A DNA stretch of 64,000 nucleotides from Halegenticoccus soli. Lineage in GTDB: Archaea > Halobacteriota > Halobacteria > Halobacteriales > Haloferacaceae. The first letter of the stretch is position 1. Every line of letters begins with the position of its first letter. Under the pieces are notes generated by a model. That model was not told the DNA's origin, searched no databases, and was given only the letters and a program-made list of their open reading frames with translations. Below are positions 36,688-45,789 of this stretch, piece by piece. The DNA is taken from positions 62,001 through 126,000 of the forward strand of contig NZ_PEND01000005.1 of assembly GCF_002844195.1 (NCBI RefSeq), in the 5' to 3' direction. Made by a program: the position numbers and the translations under genes.

Positions 36688-37950
36688 ATGCAGTACCACG
36701 AATCGATCGAGTATCTGGAGTCGTTGCAACGTCGCCGCCCCGAACTCGGAACGGCGACGACGGCCGAATTGCTCCGCCACCTCGGCCGTCCGCAGGACGA
36801 GCTCGACTGCGTCCAGATCGCGGGCTCGAACGGGAAGGGGAGCACGGCGCGGATGCTCGAATGCGTCCTTCGGAACGCGGGACTCGCTGTCGGCCTCTAC
36901 ACGTCGCCTGATCTGAACGATCCGCGCGAGCGGATCCGGGTGAACGGCCGGAAAATCCCGAAGGCGCGCGTCGGGGCGTTCGTCGAAGAGATCGACGGCT
37001 GTATCGAACGCCTGCGCGACGAAGAGAACTCGCCGACGTACTTCGAGGTTCTCACGGCCCTGGCGCTCCACCACTTCAGCGTCGAACGCGTCGACGTCGC
37101 GGTCCTCGAAGTCGGCATCGGCGGCCGGTACGACGCGACCAGTGTCGTCGATCCGATCGCTAGCGCCGTGACGAGCGTCTCCCTCGAGCACACCGACATT
37201 CTCGGCGACACGGTCGAAGAGATCGCCCGCGACAAGGCGCAGGTTGCCCCGTCCGGAGCGCCGCTCGTGACCGGCGCGACCGGCGCGGCGCTCGAGGCGA
37301 TCCGAACGGAAACGGACGTGATCACCGTGGGGAGCGACGACGCCGACGTGATCACCCGCGAGCACGGGCTGGCCTCCCGCGTCGAGAGCGACGTCTCGAT
37401 AACGGCGCCCCAGTGGGCGATCGAGACGAACCTGCCACTCCTCGGCCAGCACCAGGCGACGAACGCCGGCATCGCCGCGACGCTGGCCCGACAGATCGAG
37501 ACCGTGGAACCGGAGACGATCGCGGAGGGGCTCCGGAACGCACACTGGCCGGGCCGGTTCGAGATCACGTCGACGGACCCGCTCGTCGTTCTCGACGGCG
37601 CGCACAACCCCGGAGCCTGCGCGGCGCTCGCTCCGCTCGTCGATCGGTACGAGTTCGACGACCTCCACCTCGTGTTCGGCGCGGTGAAGGAGAAAGACCA
37701 TCGGCGGATGGCGACGGAACTCCCTCCGGCCGATTCGGTCTACCTCTGCGAACCGAACGTCGCCCGCGCCGAAAGCGTCGATGCGCTCGCGAAGGCGTTC
37801 GACGGTCACGCACCGACGCTCGTCCGGACCGCTTCTGTCCTCGAGGCCACGGAACGGGCGCTGACGGCGGCAGATCCGGGCGACTTCGTCCTCGTCACCG
37901 GTTCGCTCTACGTCGTCGCGGAAGCCCGCGATCGGTGGACGCACTCCTGA
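36688..37950 (+). CDS. folC: folylpolyglutamate synthase / dihydrofolate synthase
   Basis: A 420-residue Mur-ligase-family FolC. The ATP loop is QIAGSNGKGSTARMLECVL, the folate region YTSPDLNDPRERIRVNG, then VLEVGIGGRYDATSVVDP and SLEHTDILGDTVEEIARDKA. The ADP-binding C-terminal domain contains VVLDGAHNPGACAAL. It adds glutamates to folate and so traps the THF cofactor used by SHMT, PurU and the GcvT-domain enzymes in this region. In some haloarchaea folC is fused to folate biosynthesis genes; here it stands alone. I use the ATG at 36688; an in-frame ATG at 36661 is possible. Confidence 0.93.
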   Translation: MQYHESIEYLESLQRRRPELGTATTAELLRHLGRPQDELDCVQIAGSNGKGSTARMLECVLRNAGLAVGLYTSPDLNDPRERIRVNGRKIPKARVGAFVEEIDGCIERLRDEENSPTYFEVLTALALHHFSVERVDVAVLEVGIGGRYDATSVVDPIASAVTSVSLEHTDILGDTVEEIARDKAQVAPSGAPLVTGATGAALEAIRTETDVITVGSDDADVITREHGLASRVESDVSITAPQWAIETNLPLLGQHQATNAGIAATLARQIETVEPETIAEGLRNAHWPGRFEITSTDPLVVLDGAHNPGACAALAPLVDRYEFDDLHLVFGAVKEKDHRRMATELPPADSVYLCEPNVARAESVDALAKAFDGHAPTLVRTASVLEATERALTAADPGDFVLVTGSLYVVAEARDRWTHS

Positions 37951-38124
37951 TTTCGAAGCGACCGGATACGCCGACGCGAACGAAGCGCTGACGTCGTTAG
38001 CGTGCGCGACGTGCCGGAAAACGCCTTCTCGTTGCCGTGCAGGCACGCGGCTACTAGTATACCCGTGCGCAATTCACACTCGTTTGACAATACTCTTATG
38101 GTCCTTCCCGAAGCCCGTAGTGGT

Positions 38125-38211
38125 ATGACTATCGAATCGCCCGAACCGTGTTCGTCCACGATCAAAGACGCTCGCGTGATTCGCCGGATCCGGGATCCGA
38201 GGGACGGATAA
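38125..38211 (+). CDS. possible 28-residue leader peptide upstream of a Bat-type regulator
   Basis: An ATG at 38125 opens 28 codons (MTIESPEPCSSTIKDAR and on to RIRDPRDG). A TATA-like CTCTTATGG at about 38094-38102 lies some 25 nt upstream, the spacing of leaderless haloarchaeal starts, and the stop is 27 nt before the regulator ATG at 38239. So either this peptide is really made ahead of the regulator or the box is accidental. No homologue is recognised. Confidence 0.3.
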   Translation: MTIESPEPCSSTIKDARVIRRIRDPRDG

Positions 38212-38238
38212 CCGGCCGAAAGAGAATCGAGAACAGAC

Positions 38239-38901
38239 ATGTCTCTCACAGTGAAAATCTACATAGAGCACGACCAACTCGCCTTACTTCCCACGTTACG
38301 GAAATCGGACGACGCCACTATCGAAGTCATCACCCAGGCCAACACCGATCCGGACTCGAACGTCTTTCCATTTCTGATCAGACACGACGACCGCCGGGAA
38401 CTCGAAACCCACCTCGACGAGGATCCGACCGTCGACAGCTACGAACTCGTGGACGAGAGCGGCGACACGTACATCTACTACATCGAGCACTCGGATCGAA
38501 CGAAACTACTGAGCCCCGCGGTGACTAGCGTTAACGGATTGATGTTGCGGGCGGAGACCAGAAGCGGCGGGTGGTTCGTGCAGTTACAGCTCCCCGATCG
38601 CGAGGCTCTCAACGCGGTGTGGGAGTACGCGAAGAGGCACGGTATCCACTTCGACATAACGGAGGTCTACGGAAACATCGGGGACGTCTCTGACATCTCG
38701 TACGGACTGACCGAGGAACAGGAAGAGGCGTTGAAGGTGGCTTACAGAAGCGGCTACTTCAGCGAACCCCGCGAAATGGCCCTCAGCGACGTCGCCGACG
38801 AGATCGGCGTGTCTTCGACCGCGATGAGTGGCCGCCTGCGGCGGGGGATGCGGAACTTGATCTCCGCAGCGCTGATGGAGGACGAGGACGTCGACTCATA
38901 G
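38239..38901 (+). CDS. Bat-type HTH_10 transcriptional regulator
   Basis: A 220-residue regulator of the haloarchaeal bacterio-opsin-activator-like family. Residues 1-155 resemble the Bat input/DmsR-like domain (KIYIEHDQLALLPTLR, then YELVDESGDTYIYYIEHSDR). The C-terminus is an HTH_10 domain: LTEEQEEALKVAYRSGYFSE, DVADEIGVSSTAMSGRLRRG and MRNLISAAL. It lies between folC and the HalOD1/aldehyde oxidoreductase genes on the same strand and is the best local candidate for controlling the C1/betaine genes. The effector is unknown. Confidence 0.9.
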   Translation: MSLTVKIYIEHDQLALLPTLRKSDDATIEVITQANTDPDSNVFPFLIRHDDRRELETHLDEDPTVDSYELVDESGDTYIYYIEHSDRTKLLSPAVTSVNGLMLRAETRSGGWFVQLQLPDREALNAVWEYAKRHGIHFDITEVYGNIGDVSDISYGLTEEQEEALKVAYRSGYFSEPREMALSDVADEIGVSSTAMSGRLRRGMRNLISAALMEDEDVDS

Positions 38902-39081
38902 GGAGTATCGGTGGAGTTCACAGATTCTCGACGAAGAACCGAGAGACGCCACCGGGGGACGGGCTTCGAAACCGCCGGCTGACTACGATATTCCCTCTAC
39001 CTCCAGCTCGCACGAGGTGCGGATCGTTCCGGAAGTACGCGGGGCTGCTGTCGGCGGTGTCGTCCGCGAATTCCCCACCCA

Positions 39082-39092
39082 GGATATTTAAA
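39082..39092 (+). promoter_or_regulatory. TATA box deciding the HalOD1 protein start
   Basis: GATATTTAAAA ends 27 nt before the ATG at 39120. This spacing favours a leaderless start at 39120 over the next in-frame ATG at 39147. Confidence 0.5.
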
Positions 39093-39119
39093 AGTGAGGC
39101 ATATTCCTCATCAAACACC

Positions 39120-39437
39120 ATGTGGGTGACCGGTGATGGTCGTCACATGAGTAGCGCTTTAGATTCAGCATCCAACCGAACGACTCACCACCTTCACCAC
39201 GAATGGGCTGGGGAGGGATGGGTGAGCGACCGGATCGTCGAGGCGATTGCGGACTACGAAGGCGAGAGTCCGCGGAACCTTCCACCGCTGAGCGACAGTA
39301 TCAATCCCGAAGCGCTGGACACCGCGTTCGAGTCCGACAACGGAAGCGCCCCCAGTGCGGGGTGTATCACCTTCTCGTACTACGGCTACACCGTACTCGT
39401 CCAGAGCACCGGGCAGATCCTCATCAGGAAAAACTGA
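39120..39437 (+). CDS. HalOD1 domain protein
   Basis: A 105-residue protein whose core matches the haloarchaeal output domain HalOD1: SDRIVEAIADYEGESPRNL, PPLSDSINPEALDTAF, and CITFSYYGYTVLVQSTGQIL. HalOD1 proteins are thought to be output or signalling modules of haloarchaea, mechanism unknown. The stop lies 31 nt before the aldehyde oxidoreductase ATG, so the two genes are probably cotranscribed. Confidence 0.85.
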   Translation: MWVTGDGRHMSSALDSASNRTTHHLHHEWAGEGWVSDRIVEAIADYEGESPRNLPPLSDSINPEALDTAFESDNGSAPSAGCITFSYYGYTVLVQSTGQILIRKN

Positions 39438-39468
39438 CCGACGGACAATCAACTCACACAGTGAAACT

Positions 39469-41412
39469 ATGACAGAACTCGGCGGCTTCCAGAATCACGT
39501 CGCGCGGATCGATCTCGGGGACGGAGACGTAGCGTACGAGGGCATCGACGACGAGGACGCGAAGAAGTACATCGGCGCGCGCGGCCTCGGGGTGAAGTAC
39601 GTCTTCGAGCAGGGGCCGGACGTCGACCCGCTGGGGCCCGATAACCTACTGGCGTTCATGAACGGCCCGCTCACCGGCACGCAGGTGGTGATGAGCGGTC
39701 GGATCGCCGTCTGCACGAAATCACCCCTCACGGGGACCGTCACCGACTCCCACCACGGTGGCTGGAGCGGCGCGCGGCTCAAGTGGGCCGGCTTCGACGG
39801 CCTGCTCTTCGAGGGGCGAGCCGAAGACCCCGTCTACGCGTACGTCGAGGACGGCGAAGTCGAACTCCGCGACGCCTCGCACGTGTGGGGGAAGGGCGTT
39901 CACGAAACCTGCGACGCCATCGAAGAGGAGGTCGACGGCGCGTACGGCAAGAACCTCTCGATCATGGCGATCGGCCCCGCCGGCGAGAACGAAGTCCGGT
40001 ACGCGTGTATCATGAACGAGGACGACCGGGCGTCGGGCCGCGGTGGCACCGGCTGCGTGATGGGCAACAAGCGGCTGAAAGCCGTCGTCGTCAAGTCCGG
40101 GACGAAGATGCCGAAGCCCGAGGATCAGGAGACGTTCCGAGAGGGCCACCAGCAGGCGATGCAGGCGATCACCGAATCTGATGTCACCGCGCCGAACGAG
40201 GGCGGCCTCTCGATGTACGGGACGAACGTCCTCATGAACATCACGGAGGAGATGGACGGCCACCCGACCAAAAACGGCCGGTACACCTCCGCGATCTCGT
40301 ACAACGACAACGAGGAGGACCGTCCGAAGGACCTGGACGCGGAGAAGATCAGCGGCGAGAACGTCCGCGAGAACATCCTCGTCGACGAGCCGACGTGTCA
40401 CTCCTGCCCGGTCGCCTGCAAGAAGGAGGTCGAGGTGTCGGCGATGCACAAGGGCGAGGAGATGAACGTCCGGATGGAGTCGTTCGAGTACGAGTCCGCC
40501 TGGGCGCTGGGGACGAACTCCGCCAACGACGACCGAGACAGGATCGCCGTGATGATCGATCGCTGCAACGACGTTGGCGTCGACACGATCGAGATGGGGA
40601 ACATCATGGCGATGGCGATGGACGCCACCGAGAAGGGGTATCTCGACGACCTGGACGACGGGCTGGAGTGGGGCGACAGCGAGACGATGATCGAGATGAT
40701 AGAGCGCGTCGCCCACCGGGAGGACAAGCTGGCGGATTTGCTCGCGGAGGGCCAAAAGCGCGTGGCGGAGGAGATCGACGCCCACGACTGCCGTCTCGAC
40801 GTCAAAGGCCAGGCTATCGCCGCCTACGATCCGCGCTGTATGAAGGGGATGGGGATCGGCTACGCCACGTCGAACCGCGGCGCCTGCCATCTCCGCGGAT
40901 ACACGCCCGCGGCCGAGATTCTGGGGATCCCTGAGAAGGTCGATCCCTACGAGTACGAGGGCAAGGGTGAACTCACCGCCCAGTTCCAGGACCTCCACGC
41001 TATCTCGGACAGCTTCGACATCTGCAAGTTCAACGCCTTCGCGGAGGGAATCGAGGAGTACGTCCTCCAGTTCAACGGCATGACCGGGCTGGACTACGGC
41101 GAGGAGGATCTGCTCGAGTGCGGCGAGCGCATCTACAACCTCGAACGCTACTACAACAACCTCGCCGGCTTCGACGGCGACGACGATTCCCTGCCCGAGG
41201 TGTTCCTCGAAGAGGGCGGCACGCCCGGCCAGGGTGCCAGCGAGGGGGAGTACTGCGAACTCGAGGAGATGAAGGCGGAGTACTACGAGCACCGCGGCTG
41301 GGTCGACGGCGTCGTTCCCGACGAAAAACTCGCGGAACTGGAGATCGACATCGGCCCCGGGACGGGCGTCAGCACCGGCGAGGGCGGCGCGGCGGTTCCG
41401 TCCGACGACTGA
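39469..41412 (+). CDS. aldehyde:ferredoxin oxidoreductase family (tungstopterin) enzyme
   Basis: A 647-residue AOR-family enzyme. The N-terminal pterin-binding domain shows YIGARGLGVKYVFEQGPDV, NGPLTGTQVVMSGR, TDSHHGGWSGARLKWAGFDG and GCVMGNKRLKAVVVKSG. The [4Fe-4S] cysteines are CHSCPVAC plus a distant cysteine in FDICKFNAF. Family enzymes oxidise aldehydes to acids with ferredoxin and carry a tungsten (or molybdenum) bis-pterin. It lies inside the betaine/C1 region, so formaldehyde released by N-demethylation is an attractive substrate; the family includes formaldehyde:ferredoxin oxidoreductase. Substrate assignment is inference. It follows the HalOD1 gene closely. Confidence 0.93.
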   Translation: MTELGGFQNHVARIDLGDGDVAYEGIDDEDAKKYIGARGLGVKYVFEQGPDVDPLGPDNLLAFMNGPLTGTQVVMSGRIAVCTKSPLTGTVTDSHHGGWSGARLKWAGFDGLLFEGRAEDPVYAYVEDGEVELRDASHVWGKGVHETCDAIEEEVDGAYGKNLSIMAIGPAGENEVRYACIMNEDDRASGRGGTGCVMGNKRLKAVVVKSGTKMPKPEDQETFREGHQQAMQAITESDVTAPNEGGLSMYGTNVLMNITEEMDGHPTKNGRYTSAISYNDNEEDRPKDLDAEKISGENVRENILVDEPTCHSCPVACKKEVEVSAMHKGEEMNVRMESFEYESAWALGTNSANDDRDRIAVMIDRCNDVGVDTIEMGNIMAMAMDATEKGYLDDLDDGLEWGDSETMIEMIERVAHREDKLADLLAEGQKRVAEEIDAHDCRLDVKGQAIAAYDPRCMKGMGIGYATSNRGACHLRGYTPAAEILGIPEKVDPYEYEGKGELTAQFQDLHAISDSFDICKFNAFAEGIEEYVLQFNGMTGLDYGEEDLLECGERIYNLERYYNNLAGFDGDDDSLPEVFLEEGGTPGQGASEGEYCELEEMKAEYYEHRGWVDGVVPDEKLAELEIDIGPGTGVSTGEGGAAVPSDD

Positions 41413-41582
41413 TCGGGATCGGCTCTTCCGACGCACTCAGTTACGCTGACGCGCCCGTTACCGGCCAGCAGTGCCATCAATCAGCGATTCCTGCGACGCG
41501 CTCGACTACAGACCCGTAGTCTCGGCGTCTCCGACCCCGTCGCTCACTCCACTCCGTTCCTCCGAAACTCCTCGTTATCCTT

Positions 41583-42821
41583 TCATCCCCGATTGAGGTC
41601 CTCAACCGTGTACCCTGCCAACTCGATGGACCGGACGATGGATTTCGCGTGTTCGGCGCCGCTCGTTTCGACCTCGAACAGCAGGTAGGCCTCGCCGATA
41701 GTCAAGTCATCGACCGACCGGTCGTGGCGGACGGTTCGGATGTTCGCGCCGTGGTCGCCGATGACGCCCGAAATCTCCTCCATCTTGCCGGGCGCGTCGT
41801 TGATCCGCACGCGAAGCTGCAACAGCTGTTCGCGCTCCGTGAGCGCGTGAACCAGAACCGTCTGTAACATCGTCATATCGAGGTTCCCGCCGCAGAGCAG
41901 CGGCATGACCGTCTCGCCACGCACGTCGAGGTCGTCGCTGAGGATCGCCGCGACGGACGCCGCGCCGGCGCCTTCGACGACCTGTTTCGCTCGTTCGAGC
42001 AGGAGGAGGATCGCGCGCGCGATCTCCGAATCCGAGACGGTGACGATCTCGTCGACGTGCTCCTCGATGAGCGACAGCGTCAGCTCGGAGATGCCGCCCG
42101 TCGCGATGCCGTCGGCGATCGTATCGACCTCGTCGAGCGTCACCGGGACGCCCTTGTCGAGACTCTCGTGGACGGTTTCGGCGCCGTCGGCCTGGACGCC
42201 GACGACGCGCGCGTCCGGGGCGAGGTGGTCGATCGCGGTCGAGATTCCGCCGACGAGTCCGCCACCGCCGATCGGAACGACGATCGTATCGACGTCCGGG
42301 CAGTTCTCGTACATCTCGACGCCGAGGGTTCCCTGACCGGCGACGATGTCCGGATCGTCGTAGGCGTGGACGAACTCGGCGTCGGTCTCGGACGCGTGCG
42401 ACTGCGCGTACTCCATCGCCTCCTGGAAGTCCTGCCCGACGAGCTCCACGGTCGCCCCGTACCCGCGGGTCGCGTCGACCTTCGCCTGCGGGGCGTTCTT
42501 CGGCATCACGATCGTCGAGTCCGCACCGCACTTTGTCGCCGCCAGCGCGACCCCCTGTGCGTGGTTGCCGGCGCTAGCGGCGACGAACTCGTTGATTCCC
42601 TCGTCGACGTCCTGACTGATCTTGTTGTACGCCCCCCTCGTCTTGAACGATCCGGTCCACTGTAGATGCTCCAGCTTCAGGTACACGTCAGCGCCGACGA
42701 GGTCGCCGAGCGACGTGCTCCGTTCGACGGGCGTTCGCTTGACGACCATTTCGTCGTCCAGCCGTTCGCGTGCTCGCTCGATGTCTTCGTACCGTATCAG
42801 GAGTTCTCTCGATTCGCTCAT
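41583..42821 (-). CDS. ilvA: threonine/serine ammonia-lyase with ACT domain
   Basis: A 412-residue PLP-dependent dehydratase. The Schiff-base lysine is in WTGSFKTRGAYNKI, the phosphate loop is VVPIGGGGLVGGISTAI, and the cofactor-contact region ASAGNHAQGVALAA is present. Residues about 330-412 form a single ACT domain (LQLRVRINDAPGKMEEISGV). It deaminates threonine or serine to a 2-keto acid through an aminoacrylate or aminocrotonate. In this neighbourhood it may convert serine made by SHMT into pyruvate, with RidA removing the reactive intermediate. The ATG at 42821 is used; a TTG two codons earlier is unlikely. Confidence 0.93.
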   Translation of the reverse strand: MSESRELLIRYEDIERARERLDDEMVVKRTPVERSTSLGDLVGADVYLKLEHLQWTGSFKTRGAYNKISQDVDEGINEFVAASAGNHAQGVALAATKCGADSTIVMPKNAPQAKVDATRGYGATVELVGQDFQEAMEYAQSHASETDAEFVHAYDDPDIVAGQGTLGVEMYENCPDVDTIVVPIGGGGLVGGISTAIDHLAPDARVVGVQADGAETVHESLDKGVPVTLDEVDTIADGIATGGISELTLSLIEEHVDEIVTVSDSEIARAILLLLERAKQVVEGAGAASVAAILSDDLDVRGETVMPLLCGGNLDMTMLQTVLVHALTEREQLLQLRVRINDAPGKMEEISGVIGDHGANIRTVRHDRSVDDLTIGEAYLLFEVETSGAEHAKSIVRSIELAGYTVEDLNRG

Positions 42822-42928
42822 GTTCAAGGGTGTTTCGTTGTCAACGGGCGTGTTTCGTTACCGCGGGAGTAGTCGATCGGCGGCTCGTGCGCTCGAATGG
42901 TCGGTGTGGAATTCGGCCCCCGCTGGTA

Positions 42929-45481
42929 TCACCGCACGATCTTGTCGCGACCGGGGTCGAACAGGGGCTCGTCGCGAACCGTCGCGTCGTACGTCTCCCC
43001 TTCGCACTCGATCCGGACCGACGTCCCCGCCTCGGCGTACTGGCTCGGCAAGTACGTGTACGCGATCGATTCGCCGACGCTGTAGCCGTAGTCGGCGGCC
43101 TGTACGTACCCGACCGCGTCGCCGTCCTTGAAGACCGGCCGCCCGCTCAGCACGACGTCGCTCGACTCGTCGAGCGTCAGGCAGGCGATTCGGTCGTCGA
43201 TACCCTTCTCCTTCGCTTCGACCAACGCCTCCTTCCCGACGAAGTCGGTGTCCAGGTCGACCGCGAACGGAAGCCCCGCGGCGAGCGGGTTGACGTCCGT
43301 GTCGATGTCGGTTCCCCACAGCCGGAAGCCCTTCTCGAGCCGCATCGATTCGAGCGCGCCGCCACCCATGGGCCTGAGACCGAGGTCTCGCCCGGCTTCC
43401 CACAGCGTCTCCCAGAGCTTCCGGCCGTATTCCGAGGGTGCCCACAGCTCCCATCCCAGTTCGCCGACGTACGAGACCCGGAGCGCGATTACCGGGACGC
43501 TGCCGACGTAGAGCCGCTTGCAGCTGAAATACGGGAAGCCGCCGTTGGACACGTCGGCGTCGGTGACGCGCTGGAGCAGGAGCCGGGAGTTTGGACCCCA
43601 CAGCCCGACGGTACACTTCGCGGACTCCTCGACCGTCACGGAGACTGTCTCGGGGGCGTGCCGCTCGATCCAGGAGCCGTGAATGCCCGGGGAGTTCCCC
43701 CCGCCGGTCGTCACCATGTACTCGCCCTCGTCGAGACGAGCGACGGTGAGATCGGCCAGGACGTTGCCGCCCTCGTTCAGCATCGTGGTGTACCGAACCT
43801 GCCCGACGTCGATGTCCACGTCGTTAGTGCAGATCCGCTGGAGGAACTCGCCGGCGTCGTCGCCCTCGACCATGATTGAGCTGAAAGTCGTCATGTCGAA
43901 CATGGATACTTCCTCGCGAGTGTGGAGGTGCTCGGCGCCCTCGATGGGAGACCGGTTGACGCCCTGCCAGCCGTCCTGCTCGGGAATCCGCTCCTCGTGC
44001 TTCGAGACGAGATCCACGTTGTGGTCGTACCACTGCGGGGTCTCCCAGCCGCCGCTCTGGTAGAACTCCGCGCCGAGCTCCCGCTGTTGGTGGTAGAACG
44101 GACTCACCCGGAGCCCGCGGTGGTCGTCCGGTTGCCACCGCGGTTCGACGATGCTGTACACCTGCTGGTACCGCAGTCCGCCGCGATCCGTGAAGTACTC
44201 CTTGCTGCCGGCGTGCGGTCCGAAGCGGTTGACGTGAATCGCGCTCGTGTCGACGGGGCCGGAGGGGAGCCGCGGAACGCCGGTTTCCATCCACTCCGCG
44301 AGGATCTTCCCGTAGCCGCCAGAGTGCGTCCACCAGATCGCCAGCCCGGTCCAGAGGCCGTCGATCCGCGCCGTCTCGCCGAGGACGGGCATCCCGTCGG
44401 GGGTGTAGACGAACACTCCGTTCTCGGCGACGCGGAACTCCTTGCCCGCCGTCGCGGGGAGCAGCTCGTCGAACGCTTGCCGCGGCGGCTTGTCGCGGTT
44501 CGGGTGCGTCGGCTTCGTCCAGTGTTTCTCGGTGAACCTGTGGACCGACGCCTGGCTGTCCTCCGCGTTCGTCCCCATCTTGTCCGGATCGACGACCAGC
44601 GGCTCGTGGTTGTACGATCCGAGCCCGTAGCCGTCGCCGTGGGTCCGGAAGTACAGCGAGTTGTCCTGGTCGCGACCGACCGGCCGGTCCGGGGGTTGAG
44701 CCATGTACTCGGTGAGCTGTCGATCGCCGGGGACCTCCAGTCCGGCGGTGGCGTCGCCGATCGTCTCGCCGTCTCCCCGTAGCTCGTCGATCGGCTCGGT
44801 GACCACGTACTGGTGCTCGACGGGCGCGATCGGCAGGTCGAGGCCGACCATCTGACCGGTTTGGTACGCCCAGTTGTTCGTGGCGAGAACGCACCGGTCG
44901 CACTCGATGCTGCCGCGATCGGTTTCGACCGCCCGCACCTCGCCGCCGCTGACGTCGATGTCCGTGACTTCGGTGTGCCCGAAGAAGCGCGCTGGCGACG
45001 TCTCGATGTACCACTTGAGCGCCTCCGCTCCGGCCACCTGACCGTCGGTCGGCGAGTAGTACCCGCCGAGAATCGCGTCCGGGTCGACGAGCGGAAGCCG
45101 TTCGGAGACCTCCTCCGGGTCGAGCAGCTCCGGCCCCGGAAGCCCGTACGACGTCGCCCACTCGACGCGGCGCCGGAGGAAGTCCATCCGCTCTTCCGAT
45201 CGCGCGAGCTCGATGCCGCCAACTTCCGTATACACGCCCGCGTCCTTCAGCAATCGGCTCGTGTAGTGAGCCGTCTTGGTCTGGATCTTCGACGGCGACG
45301 TCTGGAACACGATTCCGGGTGCGTGCGTCGAAGAGCCGCCCGTAACGGGGAGCGGCCCCTGATCGACGACGACGACGTCGTCACATCCGAGCTCCGTCAG
45401 GTGGTACGCGACGCTGCACCCGACAGCGCCGGCGCCGACGATCACCGTATCGGCTCGCGAGGGGAGGCCGTCTGTGCTCAT
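42929..45481 (-). CDS. FAD-dependent dimethylglycine/sarcosine oxidase-like enzyme with GcvT domain (copy 1)
   Basis: An 850-residue fusion. Residues about 10-430 are a DAO-type FAD domain: TVIVGAGAVGCSVAYHLTEL, then GGSSTHAPGIVFQT, where the histidine corresponds to the covalent-flavin histidine of dimethylglycine oxidase/dehydrogenase. About 470-840 are the FAO-like linker plus the folate-binding GcvT domain (GLWGPNSRLLLQ, LRVSYVGELGWELW, and ESMRLEKGFRLWGTDID). Such enzymes demethylate dimethylglycine or sarcosine and hand the methyl carbon to THF as methylene-THF. It lies just downstream of its paralogue and beside ilvA. H2O2 would arise if it is an oxidase, matching KatG in the region. 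Confidence 0.92.
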   Translation of the reverse strand: MSTDGLPSRADTVIVGAGAVGCSVAYHLTELGCDDVVVVDQGPLPVTGGSSTHAPGIVFQTSPSKIQTKTAHYTSRLLKDAGVYTEVGGIELARSEERMDFLRRRVEWATSYGLPGPELLDPEEVSERLPLVDPDAILGGYYSPTDGQVAGAEALKWYIETSPARFFGHTEVTDIDVSGGEVRAVETDRGSIECDRCVLATNNWAYQTGQMVGLDLPIAPVEHQYVVTEPIDELRGDGETIGDATAGLEVPGDRQLTEYMAQPPDRPVGRDQDNSLYFRTHGDGYGLGSYNHEPLVVDPDKMGTNAEDSQASVHRFTEKHWTKPTHPNRDKPPRQAFDELLPATAGKEFRVAENGVFVYTPDGMPVLGETARIDGLWTGLAIWWTHSGGYGKILAEWMETGVPRLPSGPVDTSAIHVNRFGPHAGSKEYFTDRGGLRYQQVYSIVEPRWQPDDHRGLRVSPFYHQQRELGAEFYQSGGWETPQWYDHNVDLVSKHEERIPEQDGWQGVNRSPIEGAEHLHTREEVSMFDMTTFSSIMVEGDDAGEFLQRICTNDVDIDVGQVRYTTMLNEGGNVLADLTVARLDEGEYMVTTGGGNSPGIHGSWIERHAPETVSVTVEESAKCTVGLWGPNSRLLLQRVTDADVSNGGFPYFSCKRLYVGSVPVIALRVSYVGELGWELWAPSEYGRKLWETLWEAGRDLGLRPMGGGALESMRLEKGFRLWGTDIDTDVNPLAAGLPFAVDLDTDFVGKEALVEAKEKGIDDRIACLTLDESSDVVLSGRPVFKDGDAVGYVQAADYGYSVGESIAYTYLPSQYAEAGTSVRIECEGETYDATVRDEPLFDPGRDKIVR

Positions 45482-45789
45482 ATAACACACCCCGATCGTA
45501 CGGTTAGTGTCATAAGTGCAACGGTCACTTAAGTACCAGGGACGTCGCGTAACCCGCGCTGACGGGCGATGTGACTCACAAGGCACATCTTGTGCGCGGA
45601 GCGACGGTCGATCCACAAACGTCCGATCCGATGACGTGTTCGACGAGTTCCTCCTCGGGGGGCGCACGACTCGCTCTCGACGGCAGGTACGGACGCCGGC
45701 GCTTCCATCGAACAGCCGTGACCGCCGGGTATTCACTTCTCGGCGACAAAGAAATCGGGCGGACGTCGCAGGGGCCGCGCGGGGCGGCG

